From the NCBI GenBank assembly GCA_043747295.1, contig JAYTPK010000344.1, forward strand, positions 1 through 10,382: a stretch of DNA of 10,382 nt, read 5' to 3'. Made by a program: the position numbers and the translations under genes. The DNA is from JAAFIP01 sp043747295. Its GTDB lineage: Bacteria; Pseudomonadota; Gammaproteobacteria; Burkholderiales; Burkholderiaceae_C. Below the pieces are notes generated by a model that had not been told where the DNA came from, did not search any database, and was given only the letters and a program-made list of their open reading frames with translations. Below, in pieces: positions 1 to 6,229 of the stretch. The stretch's first letter is position 1, and each line of letters starts with the position of its first letter.

Positions 1-216
1 CACGATATCACCGCTGTCAAAAGCGCGTTTTAAGGTCGCGGTGATACGTTCGGGCGAGTCACCCACGTACTCTGCCCACTCTAGTGCTATCCCGCGTACG
101 GACAGCAGTTCGATGATTTTGCTGAGGTGCTTGTCTTGGCGTTTGCCAGAGAGGATTTCGTCGCCAACGATGATGAGGCCGAATTTAGGGCTGGGGCTGG
201 TCTTTGGGGTATTCAT
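1..216 (-). CDS. CinA-like molybdopterin-binding-domain protein, N-terminal part (cut by window edge)
   Basis: The first 72 codons are present and run off the left edge in frame. After a short polar lead (MNTPKTSPSPK) the protein reads FGLIIVGDEILSGKRQDKH, then a helix and VRGIALEWAEYVGDSPERI. This is the start of the MoCF_biosynth fold (MoaB/MogA/CinA N-terminal): the I-x-V-GDEIL-SG stretch is the family's first strand and loop. Proteins of this kind are annotated as competence/damage-inducible protein A. CinA proper has a C-terminal nicotinamide-nucleotide deamidase domain, but many betaproteobacterial homologues have only the N-terminal domain, and the cut hides which type this is. The ATG at 216 lies 32 bases inside the 3' end of the upstream EI24 gene, so the two are probably cotranscribed and translationally coupled. 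Family assignment is strong; the exact biochemical role is unknown. Confidence 0.88.
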   Translation of the reverse strand, partial: MNTPKTSPSPKFGLIIVGDEILSGKRQDKHLSKIIELLSVRGIALEWAEYVGDSPERITATLKRAFDSGDIV

Positions 217-1102
217 TTTGCAGTATCAAAGGATCGGTTTTAGGCAGTACATCAGTTGCATTCATCGTTACTTGCGCTAGGCTGGGCTTGGCGGCATCCA
301 GCACGGCTTGGTCAGCTCGGTGTTTTTGCAATGCGGCCAAACAATAGTGTGCAAACCACAGTGATGAGAAGGCAAACACCAAGGTATAAATCCAAATCGC
401 AGCCACCACTAAAAACGGGGCAAACACTAAAAACATCACGCTCGATGCCCACAGCAGCGTGGGCGCTGCGCCCAAATAGCCACACACCACGCCAATACCC
501 AGCAGCGGCATGCGGTGCGCTTTGATCACGGCCCGCCGCTCTGGTGCAGTGGCGTGGTCTGCCAAGGCGTCAAAACTCATCACACGATAGGTCAACCACC
601 CCCAAATCAAGGGTGGAATCACCAATACCAAAGGTGGTATCAACCATAGCGGGATAGATGCCAGCATGGCCACCACGGCCAGCACGGCAGAGCCCAGTGA
701 CCACAGCATGCTGGTAAACAACCCGTTGCCTTTTTTACGCTCCAGCTTGGCAAAGCGCCGCTCAGCCACCATAGACACCATGGCAGGCGTCATCATCAGC
801 GCCACAGCCAGCAATGACACCACCACCAGCACCGGTGTGGCTGCCACCACCACCAACAGCGGAGCAATAGCAGACTTGAGCTGACCGAAACCCAAGCCAT
901 CAAGCCAGCCCAAAATACGGATGACCCAGTCGCTACCTTGCAGGCTAGCGTTGACAATGGCCAAAGCAGTGTCCCAAAAAAAGTACCCTACCCCCAGCGC
1001 TAAACCCACCATGATCAGCAAGGGCAGCAAAGACAGCGCAATCACACGCGGGTGCAAACAGTAAGCCGCTGCACGCCAAAAAGCATCAAAAACAAGGTTC
1101 AT
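185..1102 (-). CDS. EI24 domain-containing (CysZ-like) integral membrane protein
   Basis: The protein has 305 residues and is very hydrophobic. Likely membrane segments lie near residues 19-43, 78-105, 135-160, 160-175 and 200-245, separated by a basic loop (AERRFAKLERKKG, about 113-125). The start MNLVFDAFWRAAAYCLHPRV and the later YRVMSFDALADHA with a following ER pair match the proteobacterial EI24/CysZ-like family. CysZ itself is a sulfate permease, but membership does not prove sulfate transport here. The reading frame stays open upstream to 1249, inside prfB. I chose the ATG at 1102 because the recognisable family N-terminus begins exactly there; its ribosome binding site is weak. The C-terminal 35 or so residues are polar and probably cytoplasmic. 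The stop lies 32 bases inside the following CinA-like gene. It is transcribed divergently from prfB. Confidence 0.85.
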   Translation of the reverse strand: MNLVFDAFWRAAAYCLHPRVIALSLLPLLIMVGLALGVGYFFWDTALAIVNASLQGSDWVIRILGWLDGLGFGQLKSAIAPLLVVVAATPVLVVVSLLAVALMMTPAMVSMVAERRFAKLERKKGNGLFTSMLWSLGSAVLAVVAMLASIPLWLIPPLVLVIPPLIWGWLTYRVMSFDALADHATAPERRAVIKAHRMPLLGIGVVCGYLGAAPTLLWASSVMFLVFAPFLVVAAIWIYTLVFAFSSLWFAHYCLAALQKHRADQAVLDAAKPSLAQVTMNATDVLPKTDPLILQNEYPKDQPQP

Positions 1103-1225
1103 TGACAAAGCATACCGCGATTTAGCCGCAGTTTGCGCCAGTATCTTGGCCACAAGGTGCGAAAATAGCAGGCTGCGCACAGCCACCATGGCTTTAGCGC
1201 ACCCATTTTTTAGTTTGGACACACC
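1103..1225. other. Divergent intergenic region between the EI24 gene and prfB
   Basis: These 123 bases must hold the start signals for prfB (rightward) and probably for the EI24 gene (leftward). A TTGACA at 1102-1107 has no acceptable -10 box 16-18 bases downstream on the plus strand. A small perfect hairpin, GGCTG-CGCA-CAGCC, lies at 1171-1184, about 40 bases before the prfB ATG. A GGA at 1217-1219 could be a weak Shine-Dalgarno for prfB. No promoter can be assigned with confidence by eye. Confidence 0.4.
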
Positions 1226-2330
1226 ATGGACGCAGAACAAATCAACCAAATCGGTACGGCACTTACCGACCTAGCAGCACGCACGCTAGAGCTACGGGGG
1301 TATCTTTGACTACGAGTCTAAGCAACGCAAACTGGAAGACGTTAACGCCGCCCTTGAAGACCCCGCAGTTTGGAACGACCCTAAACGCGCTCAAGAATTG
1401 GGTAAAGAGAAAAAAGCGCTTGAAGGCGTGGTGCTGGTCATTGCCAATCTAGACAGCGAGATAGCCGACAACGCAGAGTTGTTTGACATGAGCAAAGAAG
1501 ACAACGATGTGGCGGGCCTGGCCACCATCGAAGCCGAGGTTGCCAAGATTGAAGCTGTTGTGGCCCAGCTAGAGTTCAGACGCATGTTTAACCAAGCGGC
1601 CGACCCACTTAATGCCTTTTTAGACATTCAAGCTGGTGCAGGCGGCACCGAGGCCTGCGACTGGGCTAGCATGTTGCTACGCCAATACCTGCGCTACGCC
1701 GAACGCAAAGGCTTTAAAGCCTCCATTGATGATGAATCAGCAGGCGACGTGGCAGGAATTCGCAGTGCGTCCATCAAGATTGAAGGCGAATATGCTTTCG
1801 GGCTGTTGCGCACTGAAACAGGTGTACACCGCTTAGTGCGCAAATCACCGTTTGACTCATCGGGTGGCCGCCACACATCGTTTGCCTCAGTGTTTGTGTA
1901 CCCTGAAATTGACGACACCATTCAGATCGACATTAACCCCGCTGACGTGCGCGTAGACACCTACCGTGCCAGCGGTGCAGGCGGTCAGCACATTAACAAA
2001 ACCGACTCTGCAGTGCGTTTGACCCACATCCCCACGGGTATTGTGGTGCAGTGCCAAGATGGCCGTAGCCAGCACGGTAACCGCGATGTAGCCTGGAAGC
2101 GCCTGCGCTCGCGCATGTATGATTTTGAAATGCGCAAACGACAAGAAGAGCAACAAAAACTGGAAGACACCAAGACCGATGTGGGCTGGGGCCATCAGAT
2201 CCGCTCCTATGTGCTGGACCAGTCTCGCATCAAAGACTTGCGCACCAATGTGGAGACATCCAATACCCAAAAAATATTGGACGGTGATTTAGATATGTTT
2301 ATAGAGGCCAGCTTAAAGCAAGGCGTATAA
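1226..2330 (+). CDS. prfB: Peptide chain release factor 2 (RF2), expressed by programmed +1 frameshift
   Basis: RF2 recognises UGA and UAA in the ribosomal A site and triggers peptide release. The gene starts at ATG 1226 (MDAEQINQIGTALTDLAART). After 27 codons it meets an in-frame TGA at 1307-1309, then continues in the +1 frame (DYESKQRKLEDVNAALEDPA) to TAA at 2328-2330. The joined product is 1226-1306 plus 1308-2330, 367 residues, against 365 in E. coli. The RF2-specific stop-codon motif SPF is at about residues 207-209 (RKSPFDSS), and the peptidyl-transferase-centre GGQ is at about 252-254 (RASGAGGQHINKT). The residue matching E. coli position 246 is Ala, the common form, not the unusual Thr of strain K-12. 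The gene ends eight bases before a convergent sensor gene. lysS, a frequent downstream partner of prfB in other bacteria, is not in this window. An annotation that ignores the frameshift would start the gene late or call it broken. Confidence 0.97.
1291..1310 (+). promoter_or_regulatory. prfB: RF2 autoregulatory +1 frameshift site
   Basis: The site reads CGGGGG TAT CTT TGA C. GGGGG at 1296-1300 acts as an internal Shine-Dalgarno-like element, CTT at 1304-1306 is the slippery Leu codon, and the stop TGA at 1307-1309 is followed by C (a weak termination context). Spacing between the G-run and CTT equals that in E. coli (three bases). When RF2 is scarce the ribosome pauses at UGA, the Leu-tRNA slips from CUU to UUU, and translation continues with GAC. 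The base before the G-run is C, where E. coli has A (AGGGGG). Confidence 0.97.
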
Positions 2331-2332
2331 CA

Positions 2333-2353
2333 GTGCAGCTACTTACGTTGCAC
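2333..2353. terminator. Possible weak hairpin at the prfB / sensor convergent junction
   Basis: GTGCAGC at 2333-2339 can pair with GTTGCAC at 2347-2353 (seven pairs including one G-U) around a TACTTAC loop. It covers the stop codon of the minus-strand gene and follows the prfB stop by two bases. No T-tract follows on either strand, so it is not a standard intrinsic terminator. It may only be chance pairing. Confidence 0.2.
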
Positions 2354-4309
2354 AGCCACCATACGTCGTGCTTTTTGTGATGCATTTTCAGAATCTGCTC
2401 CAAACATTGCGCGCTCTAGGTCGTTGATGATGCCAGGCAAGCTGGGTAACGCATCCCCGGTGAGGTAGCCTGCTGCGGGTGCACTTGCCTCAGGCAACAC
2501 GCCACCAGGCATTTGCGCTTCGTCAACCTGAGCATAGGCTCCCCCGATCCAGGCAATACGTTTACCAGACTCTATCTTGCCTAAAATATTGTGGGCACGG
2601 CGTTCTAACGAATACAGATCTGTACCAAAAACTGGCAGCCACGCAATGGCAATACGTGCCGTGTGCGCCATTGGCGTACCGTGGCTAGCGATAGCCAGCG
2701 TACGGGTGATAATTTTTTGCGCCAAGGCTGCTGCTTGTATTGCATTGCGCGGCATAACCACGGTGACGGCAAACGCATCGGGTGCAACGCGGGCTACAGT
2801 GTCGACTACGGACACACTCATCGACACTGCAGCAGCTAACTGCACTATACCGGCCTCGTAACCTTCACTGGGGTAATGCAGCTGCGAGTCTTTGGTACCC
2901 TTAACTTCGATATAGTAGAAAGCGGCAAAAGTTTTTTCGTTGGTAATGCGCTTGATGGTGTTAGCCAGAGACTTCTCAAACCCTCGGCGGTTAAGCAACC
3001 CCGTCAGCACATCACGACTGAAAGTGGTTTTAGCCCGCGCCATCACCATTCGGCCCTGCTTGTACTGCAGCAGCTGTGTGTAAAACAGCACCGTGGTAGA
3101 CACCAAAAATCCTATGCTGGAAATTACAAAACTTTGGGGTCCATCGGTCATGCCAAAGTAGGCCGCCAACGGCACGAGAATGCCGATGCTGACAAATACC
3201 AGCGCAGCTAGCATCCACCACACCTGCGCTTGCTGGCGCAGCAAACTAGCGCACACCATGCCAGCAACAAACACCAAGCTGCCAAGCAAATACGGTGGCA
3301 GCACGGCAGCTTGCAAGCTGCGCATGTTGGCTCCAGCCATCCAGACCGCAGAAATGAGCCCCAGCAATAACCATAACTTGGCTATTCGCCAAATCCACAA
3401 GTTATAAGATTTTTGCAGCAATACTGACCCAAAAGCCCAAGGCAAAAAGGCACCGCACAACATACCTGAAGAAAATTTACTCACATCGTTAAACCGTGTC
3501 GAGTCTTGCGCAAGGTACATGCCCGCTGTTCCGCCTTGTGTAAAGACGGCGATGCCCACACTGATAGTTAACAAAGCTACTGCCACGAAGCTTAAGCGCT
3601 GAAAAATGGCTGCAGCACCAAAGCCCAGCACAGCTAGAACAGCGGCCAACCCCAGTAACGCACCGATGCGCAATGCGTCTTCAAAGCGCCCTGTTCTGAA
3701 CTGCGGGTCGCTTTGCAATAGCACTGGCATGGACAACAAGCCTTGATGTGCAATTTCTAACACCAAATGCAATTGGCCAGGTTTCGTGGGTATAAAAAAA
3801 GCGGGGTTACGATTAACAAAAGGCCATTTCAGCATCTCAATTTGGTCGCCTGATGATGCACTAACCCACGGCCCATCGTTGTAGCGATAGCTTAGGTGGG
3901 CTGCGTCCAGCCTTGGCATGGGCAGCTCTATAACCATGTTGGTAGGTTGCTCTTGTATCATCAATGCAAGCCGTCCAACCCAGCGATCATTTTCTAAAAA
4001 TTGCAAAGTGCTGCGGGTATCACTTGGGCTGAAAACACTGTCTGGCTTAGCCCATACAACCGAAGGGTCTTGGGCCTGCTGGGCACGCAAGGTTTGTCCA
4101 GGTAACCATTGCGTGTGCCAATGCTGTCGAATGTCAACAGCAAAATACCTCGCATCTTGCGCACGCAAGTCAAGCAAGGGCGCGGATTGCACAAGTGGCC
4201 CATACAAGGCGCATAACATCAGCCAAAAGTAACGCCTGCACAATCCCCACGCACTAACGGCGCTGTAAAACCAGCGCCCACACATTACAAATAATAAATT
4301 AGTTGTCAC
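2339..4309 (-). CDS. 7TM-DISM membrane sensor with degenerate (probably inactive) GGDEF domain
   Basis: The product is 656 residues from GTG 4309. ATG 4285, eight codons in, is an equally possible start; neither has a clear ribosome binding site, and an in-frame stop lies two codons before the GTG. A hydrophobic signal segment at about residues 27-43 ends in VQSA. Next comes a periplasmic domain (about 45-205) resembling 7TMR-DISMED2, with WVGRLAL, DGPWVSASSGDQI and WPFVNRNPAFFI. Seven likely TM segments follow (about 213-236, 240-258, 281-298, 306-326, 336-357, 363-386, 393-413). The GGDEF-like domain (about 430-590) keeps the entry motif DVLTGLLNRRGF (433-444). However, the signature reads A509-P-D-A-F513, and the usual D-x-D-x-F-K-x-x-N-D region is replaced by YIEVKGTKDS. 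Both catalytic and metal-binding positions are lost, so it probably does not make cyclic-di-GMP and may instead bind a nucleotide or protein. The last 60 or so residues form a Pro/Ala-rich then basic tail. The signal it senses is unknown. Confidence 0.88.
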   Translation of the reverse strand: MTTNLLFVMCGRWFYSAVSAWGLCRRYFWLMLCALYGPLVQSAPLLDLRAQDARYFAVDIRQHWHTQWLPGQTLRAQQAQDPSVVWAKPDSVFSPSDTRSTLQFLENDRWVGRLALMIQEQPTNMVIELPMPRLDAAHLSYRYNDGPWVSASSGDQIEMLKWPFVNRNPAFFIPTKPGQLHLVLEIAHQGLLSMPVLLQSDPQFRTGRFEDALRIGALLGLAAVLAVLGFGAAAIFQRLSFVAVALLTISVGIAVFTQGGTAGMYLAQDSTRFNDVSKFSSGMLCGAFLPWAFGSVLLQKSYNLWIWRIAKLWLLLGLISAVWMAGANMRSLQAAVLPPYLLGSLVFVAGMVCASLLRQQAQVWWMLAALVFVSIGILVPLAAYFGMTDGPQSFVISSIGFLVSTTVLFYTQLLQYKQGRMVMARAKTTFSRDVLTGLLNRRGFEKSLANTIKRITNEKTFAAFYYIEVKGTKDSQLHYPSEGYEAGIVQLAAAVSMSVSVVDTVARVAPDAFAVTVVMPRNAIQAAALAQKIITRTLAIASHGTPMAHTARIAIAWLPVFGTDLYSLERRAHNILGKIESGKRIAWIGGAYAQVDEAQMPGGVLPEASAPAAGYLTGDALPSLPGIINDLERAMFGADSENASQKARRMVAVQRK

Positions 4310-4401
4310 AGGTTAGTACTGCTCTTTATGGGCTTTTAATCATTAAGCCGTTAGCATATTAAATATTATCCGTAAAGTAAATCACATTGAATACCTGTTT
4401 T

Positions 4402-4421
4402 TACAATGTAACTACAACGTA
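4402..4421. repeat. Tandem TAC-N3-GTA operator-like repeats
   Basis: TACAATGTA (4402-4410) and TACAACGTA (4413-4421) match at eight of nine bases and start 11 bases apart, about one helical turn. Each is itself a TAC-N3-GTA palindrome, and the first extends to TTACA-A-TGTAA (4401-4411). The pair ends six bases before a perfect TTGACA, the usual place for an activator site next to a -35 box. No known regulator is recognised from this motif. In AT-rich DNA such short repeats can arise by chance. Confidence 0.3.
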
Positions 4422-4427
4422 CTAATT

Positions 4428-4459
4428 TTGACAGGCCATAGACTAGGTAAAAACATACT
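4428..4459 (+). promoter_or_regulatory. Possible sigma-70 promoter for the methyltransferase
   Basis: TTGACA at 4428-4433 is a perfect -35 hexamer. Possible -10 boxes are poor: AAACAT at 4451-4456 with a 17-base spacer (three of six matches), or CATACT at 4454-4459 with a 20-base spacer (four of six). A strong -35 with a weak -10 would fit an activator-dependent promoter. Transcription from here would give a leader of roughly 110 bases before the methyltransferase ATG. Confidence 0.25.
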
Positions 4460-4518
4460 GTTTAGAAAATAACACAGCGATATCGGCTTGTTTAGCGCCG
4501 CAAAGCACAGGGTGTACT

Positions 4519-4593
4519 ATGGGCAGGTTTTCATCCATCGTATCCAGAGTCCTTAAGCAGGCTCTGCCCAAGCTATGCTGCCGGGTTACCTAA
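4519..4593 (+). CDS. Possible 24-residue cationic leader peptide upstream of and overlapping the methyltransferase
   Basis: An ATG at 4519 is preceded by AGGGTG (4509-4514), a reasonable Shine-Dalgarno four bases away. It opens a short ORF, MGRFSSIVSRVLKQALPKL and then CCRVT, ending at TAA 4591-4593. The stop lies 19 bases inside the methyltransferase gene in another frame. The peptide carries five basic and no acidic residues and could form an amphipathic helix. The methyltransferase's own start lacks a good ribosome binding site, so coupling from this ORF is possible. Nothing but the ribosome site and its position supports it; an ORF this short could be chance. Confidence 0.15.
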   Translation: MGRFSSIVSRVLKQALPKLCCRVT

Positions 4594-5255
4594 CCAAACA
4601 AGAAGATATTGCCGTGCAAGGCGTGGGCAATGTACAGATTTGCTCACTGTTAGACCGCAACCAGTTTTTTGACCCTGCAGGTGATGCGGAACACTTGGGT
4701 ATCTCCAGCGCCACCTGGTCGCTATTTGGTTTGCTATGGCCCTCAGGCCGTCAACTGGCCACAAAGATGGCCTTGCACCCGGTCAATCCCGATGAGCGCA
4801 TTTTAGAAATTGGTTGCGGTTTGGCGTTGGCCAGCATCGTGGCACACCGCAAAGGTGCCAACATAACCGCCAGCGATTGCCATCCGCTCGCTGCCGGCTT
4901 TTTGCAGCGCAATTTACGTTTAAACCATTTGCCACCGATTCCCTATATGCACGGACATTGGGGTGCACCTGCAGTTGCCGCTCAACAACCTGTAGCTACT
5001 TTTGGATTGATTGTGGGTAGCGATGTTCTGTATGAACGAGACCCACTGGGTACGCTTGCGCAGTTTATCGCCTTGCACGGTGCACCTGTGGCACAGGTGT
5101 GGATTATTGACCCAGATCGCAGCAACCGCAGTGCGTTTAGTCAACGTATGCAGGCACTTGGTTTTCAGCTGCGCGAAGAGCGCCTGGACACTGCAGCTAC
5201 TGAGCATGCTGAAGCCTACAAAGGCCGCCTCATCACCTACAGCCGCAATGGATAA
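4575..5255 (+). CDS. Class I SAM-dependent methyltransferase, METTL21/Methyltransf_16-like
   Basis: The protein has 226 residues and no signal peptide, so it is probably cytoplasmic. Motif I is ILEIGCGLALAS (76-87), the SAM-binding glycine loop. An acidic residue that could hold the SAM ribose is in TASDCHP (D101). The later strand GLIVGSDVLYERD (144-156) carries D-V-L-Y (150-153), the DxxY-type motif of the Methyltransf_16 / seven-beta-strand lysine methyltransferase group. A preceding LWPSGRQLA (54-62) resembles the W-x-(S/A)-x-x-LA helix of that group. Eukaryotic members methylate lysines on chaperones and translation factors; the bacterial substrate is not known, and prfB two genes away does not show that RF2 is the target. 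RF2 is classically methylated on the GGQ glutamine by PrmC, which has an NPPY motif not seen here. The ATG at 4575 was chosen because an in-frame stop (4554-4556) blocks extension. The gene ends 20 bases from a convergent dehydrogenase gene. Confidence 0.85.
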   Translation: MLPGYLTKQEDIAVQGVGNVQICSLLDRNQFFDPAGDAEHLGISSATWSLFGLLWPSGRQLATKMALHPVNPDERILEIGCGLALASIVAHRKGANITASDCHPLAAGFLQRNLRLNHLPPIPYMHGHWGAPAVAAQQPVATFGLIVGSDVLYERDPLGTLAQFIALHGAPVAQVWIIDPDRSNRSAFSQRMQALGFQLREERLDTAATEHAEAYKGRLITYSRNG

Positions 5256-5272
5256 CTGCTCCTAGCTGTCCA

Positions 5273-5289
5273 CGCTTAAGGTTTAGGCG
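5273..5289. terminator. Possible weak hairpin at the methyltransferase / dehydrogenase junction
   Basis: CGCTTAA (5273-5279) can pair with TTAGGCG (5283-5289), seven pairs including one G-U, around a three-base loop. It spans the stop codon of the minus-strand dehydrogenase, the last gene of the liv-like operon. No T-tract is present on either side, so support for termination is weak. Confidence 0.18.
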
Positions 5290-6202
5290 CGATCAAACGA
5301 TCTGCATAAGTTTGCCAAGGGGCATCTTTGGCTATGTCTTTAAATAAGCCTTGCGCAGCTAAGTCGGCAACCCATTGGTGTTTAGCTGCAATGGCTTGTG
5401 TCATCAGGGGCTCAAAACCAGCCTCACGCACAGTGTTAGCGGCCTCGCGCATTTCTTCTGCGCGGCGCTTGCCATGCTGGACAACACGGCTGAAAAAATA
5501 AGCACCCTGTTTTTCCCAATCAATACTGGGAAATGTCTCTTGCAGTGTTGGCAGCACGTAGTCTTCTACGCCATACGCACGTGCTGTGGCGTAGCTTTCA
5601 ATCACCAACGCCTCTAGGCCTTTGATCATGACGCTGCGGCTCATTTTGATGGCACTGGCTACGCCTAATTTTTCACTAACGGCTTTGGCATTCATGCCCC
5701 AGGCGTTGAGCACTTGCGCTAAATCCGCTGCCCTGGCTCCACCAAGCAACAAAGGCACTTTAATGCCATAGGGAGGCACCGATGTCATGACCCCGGCTTC
5801 AACATAGTGCGCACCTGCCGCTTCGATGGCAGCGGCGCATTGCTGCTTAGTGCCTGGCGAGGCAGAATTAAGATCTAAAAACACAGTGCCTGGACGAATA
5901 CATAAAGCCGCCTCACGCGCCACTGCCAAGGTGTTAGATGCAGTGACAGCCGATAAAATCAAAGTGGCAGATGCACACAAGGACTGCATCGACATGCAAA
6001 CTTGCACGCCAGATTGCGCAGCATGTGACAGCTCTATTGCAGACGGTGTTGGGTCAGCAAACTTATTGTCCCAAGCTGCTACAGCAATGACATTAGGCTG
6101 AGGTTTCAGTCCTGCACAAAAGATTTTTCCTACCTCTCCGTAGCCTATCAAACCTATGGTGTCTGTTTTCATTGCAATAACATCTTGGACTATGCGCTTC
6201 AT
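5276..6202 (-). CDS. NAD(P)-dependent oxidoreductase, 6PGDH/beta-hydroxyacid dehydrogenase-like with DUF1932 C-terminal domain
   Basis: The protein has 308 residues. An N-terminal Rossmann domain starts with TIGLIGYGEVGKIF; the G20-x-G22-x-x-G25 loop binds NAD(P), and D45 at the end of the second strand (AAWDNKF) may favour NAD. The stretch VFLDLNSASPGTKQ (107-120) corresponds to the D-x-S/N-T/S substrate loop of beta-hydroxyacid dehydrogenases. The C-terminal half begins with AIKMSRSVMIKGLEAL (184-199); its lysines K186 and K194 occupy the usual catalytic-lysine region, and the sequence matches the DUF1932 type of C-terminal helical domain. Typical members reversibly oxidise a hydroxy-acid, but the substrate is not readable. 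The start at 6202 has an AGG eight bases upstream; ATG 6172 (MKTDTIGLIGYGE) is a credible alternative. It is the last gene of the operon, 27 bases after the Bug receptor gene, so it may act on the imported compound (inference). Confidence 0.87.
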   Translation of the reverse strand: MKRIVQDVIAMKTDTIGLIGYGEVGKIFCAGLKPQPNVIAVAAWDNKFADPTPSAIELSHAAQSGVQVCMSMQSLCASATLILSAVTASNTLAVAREAALCIRPGTVFLDLNSASPGTKQQCAAAIEAAGAHYVEAGVMTSVPPYGIKVPLLLGGARAADLAQVLNAWGMNAKAVSEKLGVASAIKMSRSVMIKGLEALVIESYATARAYGVEDYVLPTLQETFPSIDWEKQGAYFFSRVVQHGKRRAEEMREAANTVREAGFEPLMTQAIAAKHQWVADLAAQGLFKDIAKDAPWQTYADRLIAPKP

Positions 6203-6229
6203 CTCATAAACCTAATTGACTGATTGACT

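Larger units (their letters stand above)
4310..4574. other. AT-rich divergent intergenic region between sensor and methyltransferase
   Basis: This 265-base stretch is clearly richer in A and T than the genes beside it and must carry both divergent promoters. On the minus strand a GATAAT (4370 down to 4365) could be a -10 box for the sensor gene, but no good -35 box is visible. GGCTT (4331-4335) and AAGCC (4345-4349) form a small inverted repeat that would fall in the sensor's 5' leader. Two TAC-N3-GTA repeats, a TTGACA box and a 24-codon ORF lie on the methyltransferase side and are listed separately. No tRNA or known riboswitch is recognised. Confidence 0.55.

Noticed and set aside
1102..1107. 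TTGACA as a prfB -35 box
   Set aside because: No acceptable -10 hexamer lies 16-18 bases downstream, and it overlaps the EI24 start codon.
1103..1249. Longer EI24 protein starting at 1249 or 1189
   Set aside because: The extra residues would overlap the prfB start and look unlike the family; the recognisable family N-terminus begins at 1102.
1307..1309. In-frame TGA early in prfB as a disabling mutation or sequencing error
   Set aside because: It is the conserved RF2 autoregulatory frameshift site with slippery CTT, G-run and C after the stop; both flanking frames encode RF2 sequence.
1887..2270. 127-codon minus-strand ORF inside prfB
   Set aside because: It is the antisense shadow of a highly conserved RF2 region, including the GGQ loop, and resembles no protein family.
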